Of a stretch of 64,000 nt of DNA, positions 37,033 through 48,939 are shown piece after piece. The translations under genes were made by a program, and so were the position numbers. Numbering within the stretch: the first letter of the stretch is position 1; each line of letters begins with the position of its first letter. The notes beneath the pieces are model-generated. The model did no database searches. It had not been told where the DNA came from and saw only the letters and a list, made by a program, of their open reading frames with translations. This DNA comes from Halicephalobus mephisto (Eukaryota > Nematoda > Chromadorea > Rhabditida > Panagrolaimidae): assembly GCA_009193035.1 (NCBI GenBank), contig SWDT01000152.1, positions 124,001 to 188,000 of the forward strand. The letters are read 5' to 3'.

Positions 37033-37882
37033 TCAACTTATCTCTTCGCTGTCGTCAAGAGTTTCTAGCCCCCATAAGATTCGCAAACTAACATACCGAA
37101 ATATTGCCTCGGGCACAGAACCATCTTTTAAGCAATTTCTTGGTGCTTTTACTTCCCTAAAAGATAAAACGATGGTCGTTAGATTACTACCAAGAGAGAT
37201 ATTACTACGAAATGCCGTACTCCGTAACGAAAGAAACACGTAGTCACATTCTGTCATCTGGAGAACAGACAAAGTGGAAAGTAATGTTTTTATTAAACAT
37301 TTGTCTTATTATCTTTTGTTTCACGGTAAAAACAAAGACTGAATAAATAAGGAGGAGTATCGTTTACCGAGAATGCCGTAATGAGAACAGAAAAGGAATT
37401 CGTACATCTGATTTATTGTCGTCAGTCGCTTCTGACGGTTTTGCTCAAGTGAGGAAAATGAGATAAGACGTTCCTCAGAGAGAAAATTCATCAAGTAACT
37501 TGATTGTAAACAAAAAACGAAAATGCCGGCGGGTGTCCTTCAAAGAGAACGAATTATCTTCTTCCATAACACTTGGCTTCGAATCCAAAACAGCGAATGA
37601 TGGATAAAGGTCAAAAAATTTGCTAGAATATCAAACGACCAAACTCTGAAATTTACATCATCGACATTCATTATTTAATTGAATACTCCATGCGGAAGAT
37701 ACGGCACATTTCATTTTCCACAGACACACTTTTTCAAGCAAATATCCATTAAAATTGGATTTGGAAATGAGTTGACTAAGAAAATACTGAAAGTCTATTT
37801 TCATCATTTGTTCAATGTTCGAAAACTCTAGACATCTGGCTTTGCAACAATCTTCTAAAGGTGAAGAAAAAAGAAAAGCCAA
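37033..37882 (-). CDS. Possible spliced gene, product unknown
   Basis: Minus-strand frames link through plausible splice sites. An acceptor TTCACCTTTAG precedes EDCCKARCLEFSNIEQMM (about 37860). An open stretch VWSFDILANFLTFIHHSLFW follows the acceptor AAATTTCAG (about 37646). Next, EERLISFSSLEQNRQKRLTT…FCSHYGIL leads to donor CTCG|GTAAAC (about 37366). After an acceptor ending GATGACAG comes ECDYVFLSLRSTAFRSN…, ending LETLDDSEEIS at 37033. The last junction is in phase; the earlier ones are not fully resolved. No domain is recognised. A nuclear-receptor ligand domain was considered and not supported. Confidence 0.3.
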
Positions 37883-40800
37883 CTTGGCGTCATGCTTGAA
37901 ACCCTACCCAATAGAGTAGATCCCCAAAGTTCTTTTTCGAAACGAATTCGCGCATGTTTGTGGTCCAGATCCCATCTGACCGAAATCCACAACGAGATAT
38001 CCATCCACGTTATCATATCCGAATAATGTTAAACTGACGCGTGAAAGCGCTTAGTTACAGTAATCAGAGTATTTATAGATAAAGAGTAAATATAAGCACA
38101 AAGGCAAGGTTCTAAACAAAAATAAAATTAATTCATTGGACTAAAATAATTCCAAAATAACCTAAAGTATGCTTGAATGAGATAATGTACACTTGCGGAA
38201 AAACCAACGTTTTATAAAAATGAATTTATGATAGTTGACATAATTCAACAGCAGCAAAATAAAGCTGAAGACGGACTAAGCAAGAGCCCGCGAACCAGTT
38301 GCAATGGCATCTCATCCACTCTGCAGAATACTCAATGAGTTTTTTCGAATGTTCTCCTGTTCCATTGCGCATCCAATGTAGTCCTTTTAACATTTGGATC
38401 AAAAACCATCTTATGACATCAAAAAGATAAGATTAAAAGTGGACTATGAGGGCCTTGGTTGATTTTGAATTTATATTTACTCAGTTTAAATATATTCACG
38501 AAAACATGGAAATCTCATAGCATTGTCCTTGATTCACGTGAGAATTTTAAATGGATAATAACTCTCTCATATTAAAATATATTATGTAAAGTGCAAAAGC
38601 CGACGGATGTATTGAAAAGAGGAAAGTTTAAGAATTCTACGTGGCTGCTGAGCGAGTAAAGCCATAGCTACAGTGTTAAAGCTTGTCAATTTCAGAAAAG
38701 TTCTTTTAATTTGAATGTTTGCATCATATTGTGGGGGCTCGGAGAAGTATCGAGGATTCGAAATGTGTCAACGACAGGCATCTAACTTCGGACGTCTTCT
38801 ATGTCCGCTCGAGGCCATGAAGGAAATCTCAAACCTGAAGACGAAAGAAGTTTTATTTGTGCTTTTGCTGTTCAAGTTCTTCCGGTCTGTCAATCAAAAC
38901 TGCCAGTAACAAAACATGTGCAGAACTGGACACTTGAAGTTACTTGCCGAGGACTTCTTGACGGATTTGACTTGCTTTCTTCTTCTATGATCTACTCTCA
39001 TCGTGCAAAAACTAATTCAGTAAAATTTAACGAAAAAGTTAAAATTCACGTTTTTTGGTCTTTGAATTTAATTTTTGACAAAGCAAAGCTAAACGATATT
39101 CGTTTTGGCTCCTAAATTCGAATAAGATTTAGAAGGCGGTCTTGAGCTTGAAATAATCTAATTCTTCACGCTTCTAAAAAGTCAAACGTCAAGAAATCTC
39201 AATAGCAAAATCTACAACGTTTTGCACGCGTATGGACAAAATTTGGAAATTAAGCTGTTCTTGCAAAACTTTTCGAACCAGAAAGGGAATAAATTCCTGA
39301 TTGAACATCCTTGGGATGTAACGGACCAATTTGGCCTTAGGCTCTACTCTGGAAATATAATATTGGAAGATAAATTGAATCCAGAGGAGTTGATGGGATA
39401 TTGGCAATGGATACATATAATTGCCCGATTCCTTCATTTCACCTAGCAACCTCTGTGTTGTTCGGAAAGTCAAACGACGGTTTAATGCTCATCTTTCAAG
39501 ACGAGATAAAGGTCAATAGATCCAGATTTTCCATAATGATTTAAAAACAAGATGCTGAAAACACGGAAATAGCAATTGAGCAGATGTATGGATCTTCAAA
39601 GAGCAAAAAAGACGGAAAATGATCAAATCCTGGTCGACGTAAAATGAGGTGTAATATGGCCTCGGGTTCGGGTAAAGCTAAAAACCGAACACGGAATGAG
39701 ACAAGTATATTCAGTTAACAGACCGACGCTCAAATTCTATAAGAAGAACGTTCTTGCCAAAAACAGTGTCGGGAAGCTCAAACACTTCAATTTAGGTATT
39801 ATGTTGCATAAGGGCCCAGTCTCGCCTGATGTCTTTCAAGAAGTCAATGGAAACTGAGTCTAACTTTCAGACTTGAAGACCAAAGACTTCTCAAGGAGGG
39901 AAATAGGAGAAATATCCTGGTACATAACGGCGAATTTGTTAATTGATTCGATGAAAACATTAACTAAATGTCACAAAAAGATCAGAAAGTCGGAAAATTC
40001 TACTCTTCACCCCAATCATCCTTGTCAAGTATGAGTGAGGTCCAAAGCCCATTTCATCTCTTCGCTCGACATACTTTCAAAAAATGTAGCAAATGCCCGC
40101 CCTTGTTTTAGGGGTTTTAGATTGCTTTGTAGGTATTAATCACTGGGAGACTTTGCCAGCAGACGAGATCGCTAACCAAGTGCTGCCGACACGACAGCCG
40201 TCAAAAGTGAGGAGATTATCTTCAATGATCTCCCATTGTCAGTTCGTTTTTCCATCGATGATCCAGCAAATTTCTTGGTTAACAAATCCTAATGGACAAA
40301 ATCAAAACAAAGTATGGCAATTTATCCTAGCGTCACATTTTTGAAAGCAACCAGGAAGCTCTTGAGTTTGCCAAGAGAGAAAATGGCATTTTATCTTCGA
40401 AAAAATTTACTCCACTCTTACTTTCGAAACGCAAAAACTCAATTTAAGAAAAAATTCTTTTACAAAAACCGCGGAAAGTCCCTCCACAGCACTTGCGTTG
40501 ATTGATCAAGTAGTTTCTGCCACGGAAGTAACATAACCGGAAATTGGATTCTTTAGTACTTTGCTTCAAAGTTGATCCAACTTCAACTATTGTATTTCCA
40601 AAACACTCCAATAGTACAATTATCTTTAAAATCATAAAAATATCACCATTTTTGTAAATAATCAAACCTAAACTGTTTTTCCAGATTTTTATATATTACA
40701 TATTTTCGTTCAGGATTTAATGGATGTGATTTCTTCCACAATAAATTTATCTCGCAACAAAAAAGCCTTTAAAGGTGGTGGAATACAGGAAAAACAGTCC

Positions 40801-42838
40801 CAGCCATGAACTTTCTTGGGACACACGTCATTTCCCTTTCCAAGTTGCACGTTCTTTGGAACTTCCACTCGCACTTGGAAACGAGTGGGTTCTCACAATC
40901 TTCCGGAGCTTCGTGTCGGGAAGCTGATTTTGTGTTTTGTGGTAATATTCAATTACCATTGTTTCTCCAATAATGCAATATTCGTAAAAGTCCAGTCAAA
41001 AAGCATTGAAAATTTGTTTTTCATCAAAAATCCCGGAATTAAACACTGAATGAAGGGGTTTTTGATATTAAAATGCTTATGTTTGGAAAAATAACTATTG
41101 ACGATCGATCAATGTGTTCCAGAATTTGTCAATGTCATTTTTGCTGGGGTTGGAAAGTAATGACTTGATATATCAACAACAAGCGAAAACAAAAAGACGG
41201 ATATCCCTTCAAAAACTGAACAAAATCCGTTAATTCACGCAGGAACCCAATGGTGTTCTGTCAGATTGTGGAAGAAAAGCAATCACGTGAAAAGGAAAAA
41301 CATCTCGAATTCTAGTGTAAATCCCTACAAATACCACAAAAATTTTGTGATTCACATCTTTCTAAAGAAAATCCAAAAAAACCTATTCATTATTTAAATC
41401 CCTTCTTTATTTTCATTAATCCAACCTATTCAGTTTTCGAATATTTCAGTTACTATTTATCCCTTGTAAGACAGAAAGATAAAATTAAGAACTATAGTGT
41501 CCGAAAGATCCACCTTTCTTGGCTTTTTGGACACTATCAACGTTTTTTGAACTGATCGACAATTACACCCGAGAAAATAGATTACCTCTGCCGCTGTCCA
41601 TTTCGAAGTTTCAAATCCACTTACTCAAAGTGGTCTTTTGGAATAAATTCTGTATAATTTCGTAGCTCTTGAAATACTGCTCCAGAATCTGTATTCCACT
41701 TCTGATAAACGGCCTTCTGGAGCGAGATAATGAGTAAAATCTCTGAATTTAGGAGTTAATTTTATACATTCCTGGTTGCTTTTTTCGAAAAACCAATGAG
41801 ATAGTTGTAACCAGCACAAAAAACACATCTAGTTCCAAAAAGGAAGTATTAAAATTGGTTAAGTTCAAGTAGAAAACGAAGTCGCCAAACCTCGACGAGC
41901 AAGCAAAGGATACCTTTGTTGCTGTCCAACGCTCGATATATGAAATTTTACAATTTACTCCATTTCCTCGTTCTACAAAAACGTTCAACAAGAACTAAAC
42001 ACGGATTCTCAATGTCCATCTGATAAGTTATAAAACCAGTTACAACTTATTTCAGAAAACCACCTCGAGTAAAGTGATCTTTCCGTTAGAACCGACTTCG
42101 AAGCACCTCAAGTTCAAAATCCAAAAATTTTTGCAAAAAACATTTCCCAAAATTTTTTAATTTTCTACCTCTTCCTCAAGCTCGCTGCTTAGATTTACAC
42201 ATATTCTACTCAAAAAAATATCCGTTTTTTTGAGCCAATTGTATTTATTAATTGATTTTATACCCAAGAATTTTCTCAACATCGTTTCAAAGACTTTGAA
42301 CCAATAAAATAATAAATTTTCGGAATGCAAATGCTGCATACCGATCGGCAGCACTCGATTAAAGGGGAAAAATATACTCTAGCGGACTAAATGTGCATGT
42401 ACTAGGCAGCCAAAAGACAAAAATATTCAAAAATATGTTTTCAGAAAAGAAGCAGAAAGAGTGAATTGAGGCACAAATGAGATCCTCCTTTGAGGGAAGG
42501 TAGATAAAGTCGCAATTGTACATATTAGTGAAAGAGTGCAGAAGTCTGCTCTTCAATAATCCGTGTATCAACAAAGAGTTGAGCAACAAAACCACTGCGA
42601 ATAACAATAATATAATAATGCAGCATTGTGTATAATGTATATTCTGGAAACCATTAGACCCGAATGAACCTGCATACAAATAAAAACAATGAACCATAAT
42701 AAAGAAGAGTTGTAATCACATCAGGGTTGCTAATCTTGAAAACCCGTCCGAAACCCGCGTTCTGAGGTTGGGATTTAATGCAGAGAGAAGAGCAGAAGTG
42801 ACGATCCGAATGATGGCACACGACAACGGTTAAGGCTC
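37883..42838. other. Gene-poor AT-rich tract
   Basis: About 5 kb without a gene I can support. Short frames of 60–110 codons occur on both strands (for example plus 38801–39115 and 39222–39446, minus 39189–39473 and 42359–42697, the last with one hydrophobic stretch), but none shows a known motif or a consistent splice partner. The tract contains the hairpin repeat at 41494–41537. The end near 42838 should be the cbp-1 3' UTR. Confidence 0.4.
41494..41537. repeat. Small hairpin repeat (ATAGTGTCC / GGACACTAT)
   Basis: Perfect 9-bp inverted arms at 41494–41502 and 41529–41537 flank a 26-bp spacer that itself contains GAAAG…CTTTC. The same arm sequence recurs at 52837 and, in weaker form, at 51021, so this looks like a dispersed element. 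Confidence 0.55.
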
Positions 42839-45800
42839 CTATTTGTACTGAAAACTACCAGTTAACCGTCATTCACAACGACAATTGACTTACAAATTGG
42901 CTTTCAGGGTGTTTCAGAAAAGCGGAGAACAGATGCGGGATCTTCTTCAAATCCCTATAGACCATTTCTCGTTCTTCACCACTTTTCGCTACTTTGAGTC
43001 TCTCCACGATTGTCTGAATTTGTGGATCAGGGAAATGCTTGCCACTGCGAAGATTGTTGAGGGAATTGCCCGGAGCCATCTGGCTTCCGAGAGACGTTTC
43101 CTGGTGCACCGCATCTAAAGCCTATGATTAGAAGTAATTAACCTTTGTCCATCACGAAGAATAAAGATTCTCACCTGATTGAGTTTGCTGACGAACCATA
43201 TTTTGATTCGGCTGCATACCCTGAACCACTGGTCCTTGTCCCGGACGCTTCTGCATATTTCCGCCTTGTTGCATATGGGGAACCTGTTGACCCTGACCTT
43301 GATAACCCTGTTGGCTCTGTTGACGTACAAACTGTTGCTGATTTTGTCCATGTTGATTTTGCATGTACATTGTCTGTTGTTGAGGATTTTGAGACATTTG
43401 CCTTTGTTGTTGAACCATTTGAGGATTTTGCATCATTCTCATTTGAGGATGTTGTTGATATTGAGGTTGATTCATCTGCTGTCCTTGTGCATAATTTCCT
43501 TGTCCTCCATGAGGATTATTCATCTGATATCCAGTATTTGGAGTATTCGGTTTCTTTCCAGCCATATGAGTTCTATTAGGCTTACTACCAGCAGTCATTG
43601 GTTTAGAAGGAACATTACTTGGAGGTGGTTGTGGCGGTGGTTGCTGAACTTGAGAAGCCCCACCCGCTTGACCAGCTTGAAGTAATTCCATTCTTCTTCT
43701 CATCAACATATCAGCTCTTCTATTCTGAAGTCTCTTCTGTTCCTGTAACTTCTGTCGAATATTGGAGCAAAATGGTACAGCACACTTCTTTACAGTACAA
43801 TGTTTAGCATGATAACAACAAAGAGCAATCAGTTGTTTGCATACTGGACAATTGGTGTGTTGTCGTTTCTTACAGAGTTTAGTATGTTGAACAACCTTCT
43901 TCATCTTATGACAGGTAACCTTTCTACAATTTGCATCACGACATTGACAAGCATGAACAAGTGACTGGATACAACGCTGAATAGATTCATTCCTGGTATT
44001 CGTAGAATCCGCACTTTTATCGACTTCGATCAACGTATTGATCTTCTCCAACTTATGTTCATGATTGGTATTCTGGTAACAAGTGTTGCACAGATCGAAA
44101 TCTTCACAAGAACTACAATGCCAGCAAGCATTTCCATGACACGTATTACAAGTGTAATTCATGTCCTTGTTCTCCTGAGTATGAAGAGCATGACAGAAGC
44201 ACAAGGTAGAATACTTGGCTCTTCTCAATGAACTGAACTCCCAATGCTCTTCTCTGGCTCTCGTCAAGAAAGTATCTCTTCCATCCATGAGATCACTTGG
44301 CATTAATGGATCTGGATCTTCAATCTTCTTAGTAATACTGAGTTCAGATTGTCTTGAATGAAGTCGAATTGTGAAGAACACTTCCTTATGTTTCTCCAAC
44401 ATGTTGTAGAGTTTATCAGTTACTTCATTACCACTTCCAGGCCCTTTCTTCTTCTTCGCTGTAGAAGAGGACTTTTTTAGGGCTTTAGCTTTCTTATTTG
44501 GTTGACCTGCAACAATCGATTTCTTCGCTTTCGCATCGTCCAATGTGAAAATGTCATCCTCATCGTCAATCAAGTCATCAGCTTGTTTCCGTTCAGCTTC
44601 TTCTTTCTCAGCTTCACGAATACAATCCTCGATAATATTAGGCCAAAAGTCCCCTTCGAAATAAGGCAATCCCATTGGACTCATCAAGTTGTCATCCTTT
44701 GCTTGCTTATGAATATCCTTATATTCACAAACAATTCCATCACTGATTCCTTTATCCAGCATCTTCTTGTACCAATCCTGAAGACGTTTTGGTTTCGGTA
44801 TCTTTTGCTCAGGCGGATGGCAATGGAAAATGTAGTCATCACCTTCAGACGGAGGACAAGCCCAGATGTGAGCCATTGTATATCCAAGATTCCTCACGTA
44901 TTCCAAGTAAGAAAGCAGAATTTCATGATAAACATCGGTCCTCAGTTCTCGCGGTTGGAAGAAATGAACGGAATCCAAATAAGCGATATAAACTCGTCTA
45001 GTGTTCGGTTCCTTGCACTCGCTCCCATATTCTTGAACATGCAATCCAAAGAAACAAATCTCGACACCATCCACAATTTCAAAAGCAAATACAGCTTTCG
45101 TTCTGTAAGGGAATTTGTCTGGGAATCCTTGATTGCTATACTTGTTCTTCATCAACGGTTTCACTTCCACTTCCTTGTCAGTGCTGCAGAGCACTCGAAT
45201 AACAACTTCATGCTTGTCCTTCGGATCTCTGCATTTCTTACGAATGTAGTTGTTCACTCGATTCTCAATATGTAGTGACAGCTTACAATGTGGTAGCTCT
45301 GGAAACACAACAATACAAAATAAACGATATAAAAATCAACTTACTCTTAGCAGTGAATCTATTGTCTGGCTTGGAAAGATTCTTCGTCTTCCTACAAGTT
45401 TCACAGACAAATCCTTCAGGGAACACTTTCTTGTTATAATTAGCGCAAATCCTATGCCATTCTCGAGTACAGATTTTACAGGTTTCAAACGGCTCGGCAT
45501 CTATCTGGTCATTCTTCATCAGAACAAACTTATCCTTAGCCGCATAGTTGGGCGGTTCATTTGGATTCTCATTCAAGTTTATTCCAGTCTCAGGAAGTTG
45601 TTCAAAGCATTTCTGACAGTAAATGTATTTCTCAGATACATTCACACCATACTTGGAAGAAGATGCTTCATAAACGTAGTACTGTTGATCCCTGGCAATA
45701 ATACACATGGATTGACCGAAGCAGAACAAGGCGAGTGGAGTGAAGTTATACTTGTTGCTACAGCAATACCCGAGTTTCTCCATGACGGGATTCATATGTT

Positions 45801-48800
45801 CCACGAACACTTCGCTTAATTTAGTACAGAATTTATACACTTTGGAGTTCTTCCTGTTGTAGAGCCATGCATTGTCGAACATCTGCCACATGTCAGCACA
45901 GAAACTTCGAGGATCTGCATATGCGAAGGAGTCTAATTTCTCCCGAATAGTCGACAAATCCATCGGGGTTTTGATCACATCAAAGTAATCTGGAATCTGC
46001 AGAGCTTCTGGATTAACTGGTATTCGAAATGGACCAGCTTCTTCGATAGCATCAACAGCTTTCCATACCGGCAATAGTAGTTTCCTGAGATTATCTGAAT
46101 TGAAGCTAACTGGGTCTTTCGAAACATCCTCTACAACTTCCTTCTTCACCGGTTTCACGTCTTCTGGAGGCGGCTTGGAATCGCTTTCATCTTTCTTCTC
46201 TTCTGGCTCCACTTTCGGCTTGATTTCAGATTTGATATCGGGTTTGATATCGGCCATCTCCAAGTCGGAACCTATTTGATGTTGCGGAAGATTTCTTGAA
46301 ATATCTTGCTGAATATCGGCCTTTATCGAAGCAGCACTTGGCAAATTGCTGATCGGATCACGCTGCTGATGACTTTGTTCTAATCTTCTATTTTTCTTCT
46401 CTTGCAATTCTTTCTGAATCTTGTAAATTTTCTCTGCTAATAAATGATAATACTCTTCCTAAAAATCCCACATACAGTAACATATACAAATATCAATGGA
46501 CTTACTCGGTCACTTGCAATTTCGAACATCTCTTTCTCCACTTTTCGGGCATATGAGATCAGATCCTTTATCCTCTGATCCTGCATTGCAGCGGGATCCG
46601 GGGCAGGGAAAATAGCTTTAACCAATTTCCCAACAAGGTGATTTCTGAGATCTTTTCCAATATGAGCATGCCATTCTTTCGACTGAGCAGGGGGGTCTGG
46701 TGCGGGTAACGATCCAATACTGTCCGTCGACATAGGTCCACCCAATCCAAGAGTAGCAGCAGTTTGTTGAGCATTCCGAGTGTGTTGATTACTCATCCCT
46801 GAGGAAGAAAGAGGACCACTTGCTGCTCTATTTGGCGGATTCGGTGAACGGAAAGGATCCATCATTCTAAACAATTATAATCCACATTCGTTCAACCAAA
46901 TAACCAACTTACGGATTATCATAATCACTAGAACCAGACGGTTGCGGAGATCCAAACGATCCTTGTTGAGGAGTATTCTTATTGAAGCATTTCAAGGGTT
47001 TACAAACAGGGCAGTCATCTTTAATACAATTCTTCCAGTGAGCAATTATCTGTCGAGAAGAAGCACAATGAGGATAATTACACTGTCTTCCATTTTGGCA
47101 GCCAGTCATATGCTCGAGGACTCCCTTCATAGTGAAACAGTGCGGAAGATTACAACTATTTCTCCCACTCCCATCTCCCTAAAGTCAAAACATTTAACAG
47201 TTTAAAAACGACTGTCATTTTATAGACAAGATTCAACAGGGAGGAGCTTACCCTTTCTCTCTGCTGGCATTTGTGAGCGTGCAACAGCAAGACAAGCTGT
47301 TGCTGAATTAGTCGACGCTTCTCTGGATCCTGAGTGGAATAATTTGGTGTGCCAGCTGACTGTGGAGGCATTGAAGGCGCCCCGATAGATTGTGGACCTT
47401 GAGATTGGGGATCGGACATTGGGGGTGGCTGATTTGGCACAAGATTCGGAGGGGGTTGTTGAGGTGGTTGCGGCATCCTTTGGTTCGGGGGCTGAAATTT
47501 CCCACAATCAATTAATTTTCAAACTTTTATACCATTACCTGAATATTATTGGGAGGAAGCTGTTGTGGAACATGTCCCGGTGGACGAGTATTACCATTCA
47601 TGTGATTGCCATTCATTGGTCCTGGTCCTCCTTGACCAACCATCTGATGACCACCAGGACCTTGAGGAACATGATCTTGTCGGAAATAAAACTAAAAGTA
47701 AATCGTCAAGCTCAATGAATAGTTACAGAATTACTCACCACTTGCTGTCCATGACCACCCTGAACGTTGGGAATCGGTCCATGATGGAAATTCCCCGGTC
47801 TTGGTTGCTGGTGATTTACATTCTGAATGACGCATCCATTCGAAATAACATGGTAAGATCCCTGTTGCTGATCAGAAACATTCACACTCTGAGGTCTGCT
47901 CGTTGTGGGTCCTCCATTCTGCATTCCATTCACAAACCCTTGGTCAAACTGAGCATTTGGTTGAACTACCATTCTTTGCATCATGTTTCCATTTGGCATC
48001 ATCGCTAAAACGTAAGTATCGTAAATTGATATATAAAAATCAACCCACGTCTTATAGGCATCTGATCCTTTCGCACTGGATTCCCATTTACCATCCGGAT
48101 CATCTGGCCTTGTTGATTCCCAGGCGGTCTAGCCATGCCTTGTCTCATCATTTGTGCTCCTGGTTGGAAGCTAAAGTTCTGATGATGTTGTTGATCCGGA
48201 GCCATTTGGTAAGTCTGATAACCCTGATTAGGCTGTTGTTGAACTTGAGGACCACCAGGAGGACCTTGTTGTCTCACTGGTTGTCCATGAGGATTCATAG
48301 GCCTCGGTTGACCACTTGGAGGTGAGACCATAGTACCTCCTGCACCTCCTGTCATAGGACTTCGACCAATCGGTCGGTAAGAATTGTTATATTGTTGTTG
48401 GTTTCTTGGACTACTCATGTTAGACGAAGTATTCGAAAGTAGTAGTTCTTGCAGTACACTATTTTGAGATGAAGGTGGTCCAGAAGACGGGAAATTCTGG
48501 ATGTTGTGTGCATGCGAGGGGTTCATTTGAGATTGGGAAGAAGGTGGCGGTTGCATACTTGTACTTGCAAACATCTACAAAAACCATTTCTTTCGATCTT
48601 GAACTAGAACATACCTGGCCATCAGAAGCTCCGTTATGCATATGATTGCTTTCCGCAGGAATGGGATCAATACCCTCCAATTCATTGAGACCATCCAGAT
48701 CATCTTCGTCATAGCCTGCAAAGTTCTTATAAAATCAAACTTTGTAAAAACCAAACTTACTTCTGGATGAAATCTTCTTTTTGTGTGGATGATCCTCCAT

Positions 48801-48815
48801 CACATCCGCCGACAT
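42839..48815 (-). CDS. cbp-1: CBP-1, CBP/p300-type histone acetyltransferase and coactivator
   Basis: CBP-1 acetylates histones and other proteins and bridges transcription factors to the polymerase machinery in the nucleus. Modules in order by position are: an N-terminal receptor-interaction-like LQELL motif (about 48450); a Q/P/M-rich region; TAZ1 (HAHKCQ to CPVCKPLK, about 47280–46990); KIX ([20 protein letters not shown], about 46680–46510); bromodomain ([16 protein letters not shown], about 46080–45770); a RING/PHD part (about 45640–45390); the HAT domain (about 45308–44300); ZZ finger ([14 protein letters not shown], about 44160–44040); TAZ2 (about 43990–43740); a Gln-rich tail; and an NCBD-like C-terminus (about 43090–42890). 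The last coding exon either ends after QF at a perfect GTAAGT donor and splices to TAC AAA TAG at 42839, or reads to a TGA at 42873. The start could also be the second ATG at 48800. Confidence 0.95.
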
Positions 48816-48907
48816 CGCCCAGGGGCGCAGTCGATGTGATGGAAATACCACGCAAATCCACAAGCGGTGGACGTCTTCGTCGTTGGCTCGACTGTCCTGG
48901 ACAAGTT

Positions 48908-48939
48908 AAAGGCGATGGTTCGGTTTGCCAATCGCCTTT
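48908..48939. repeat. Stem-loop upstream of cbp-1 (AAAGGCGAT / ATCGCCTTT)
   Basis: Perfect 9-bp arms at 48908–48916 and 48931–48939, extendable with small mismatches to TTAA on both sides, enclose a 14-base loop. It lies about 95 bp upstream of the cbp-1 start codon, so it may be in the 5' UTR or promoter. Confidence 0.5.

Noticed and set aside
37033..37882. Nuclear hormone receptor ligand-binding domain
   Set aside because: Some residue patterns hinted at it, but no zinc-finger domain or helix signature holds up.
38801..39115. C2-like or PI3-kinase-like domain on the plus strand
   Set aside because: The similarity was only a vague pattern of alternating hydrophobic residues. No neighbouring kinase or helical domain is present.
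43145..43685. Two overlapping plus-strand frames of 144 and 168 codons
   Set aside because: They are the complement of the Gln/Met-rich tail of cbp-1. Repetitive CAA/CAG-rich coding sequence leaves the opposite strand open by composition.
44502..45275. 257-codon plus-strand frame
   Set aside because: It is antisense to the conserved HAT domain of cbp-1, and its translation shows no known motif.
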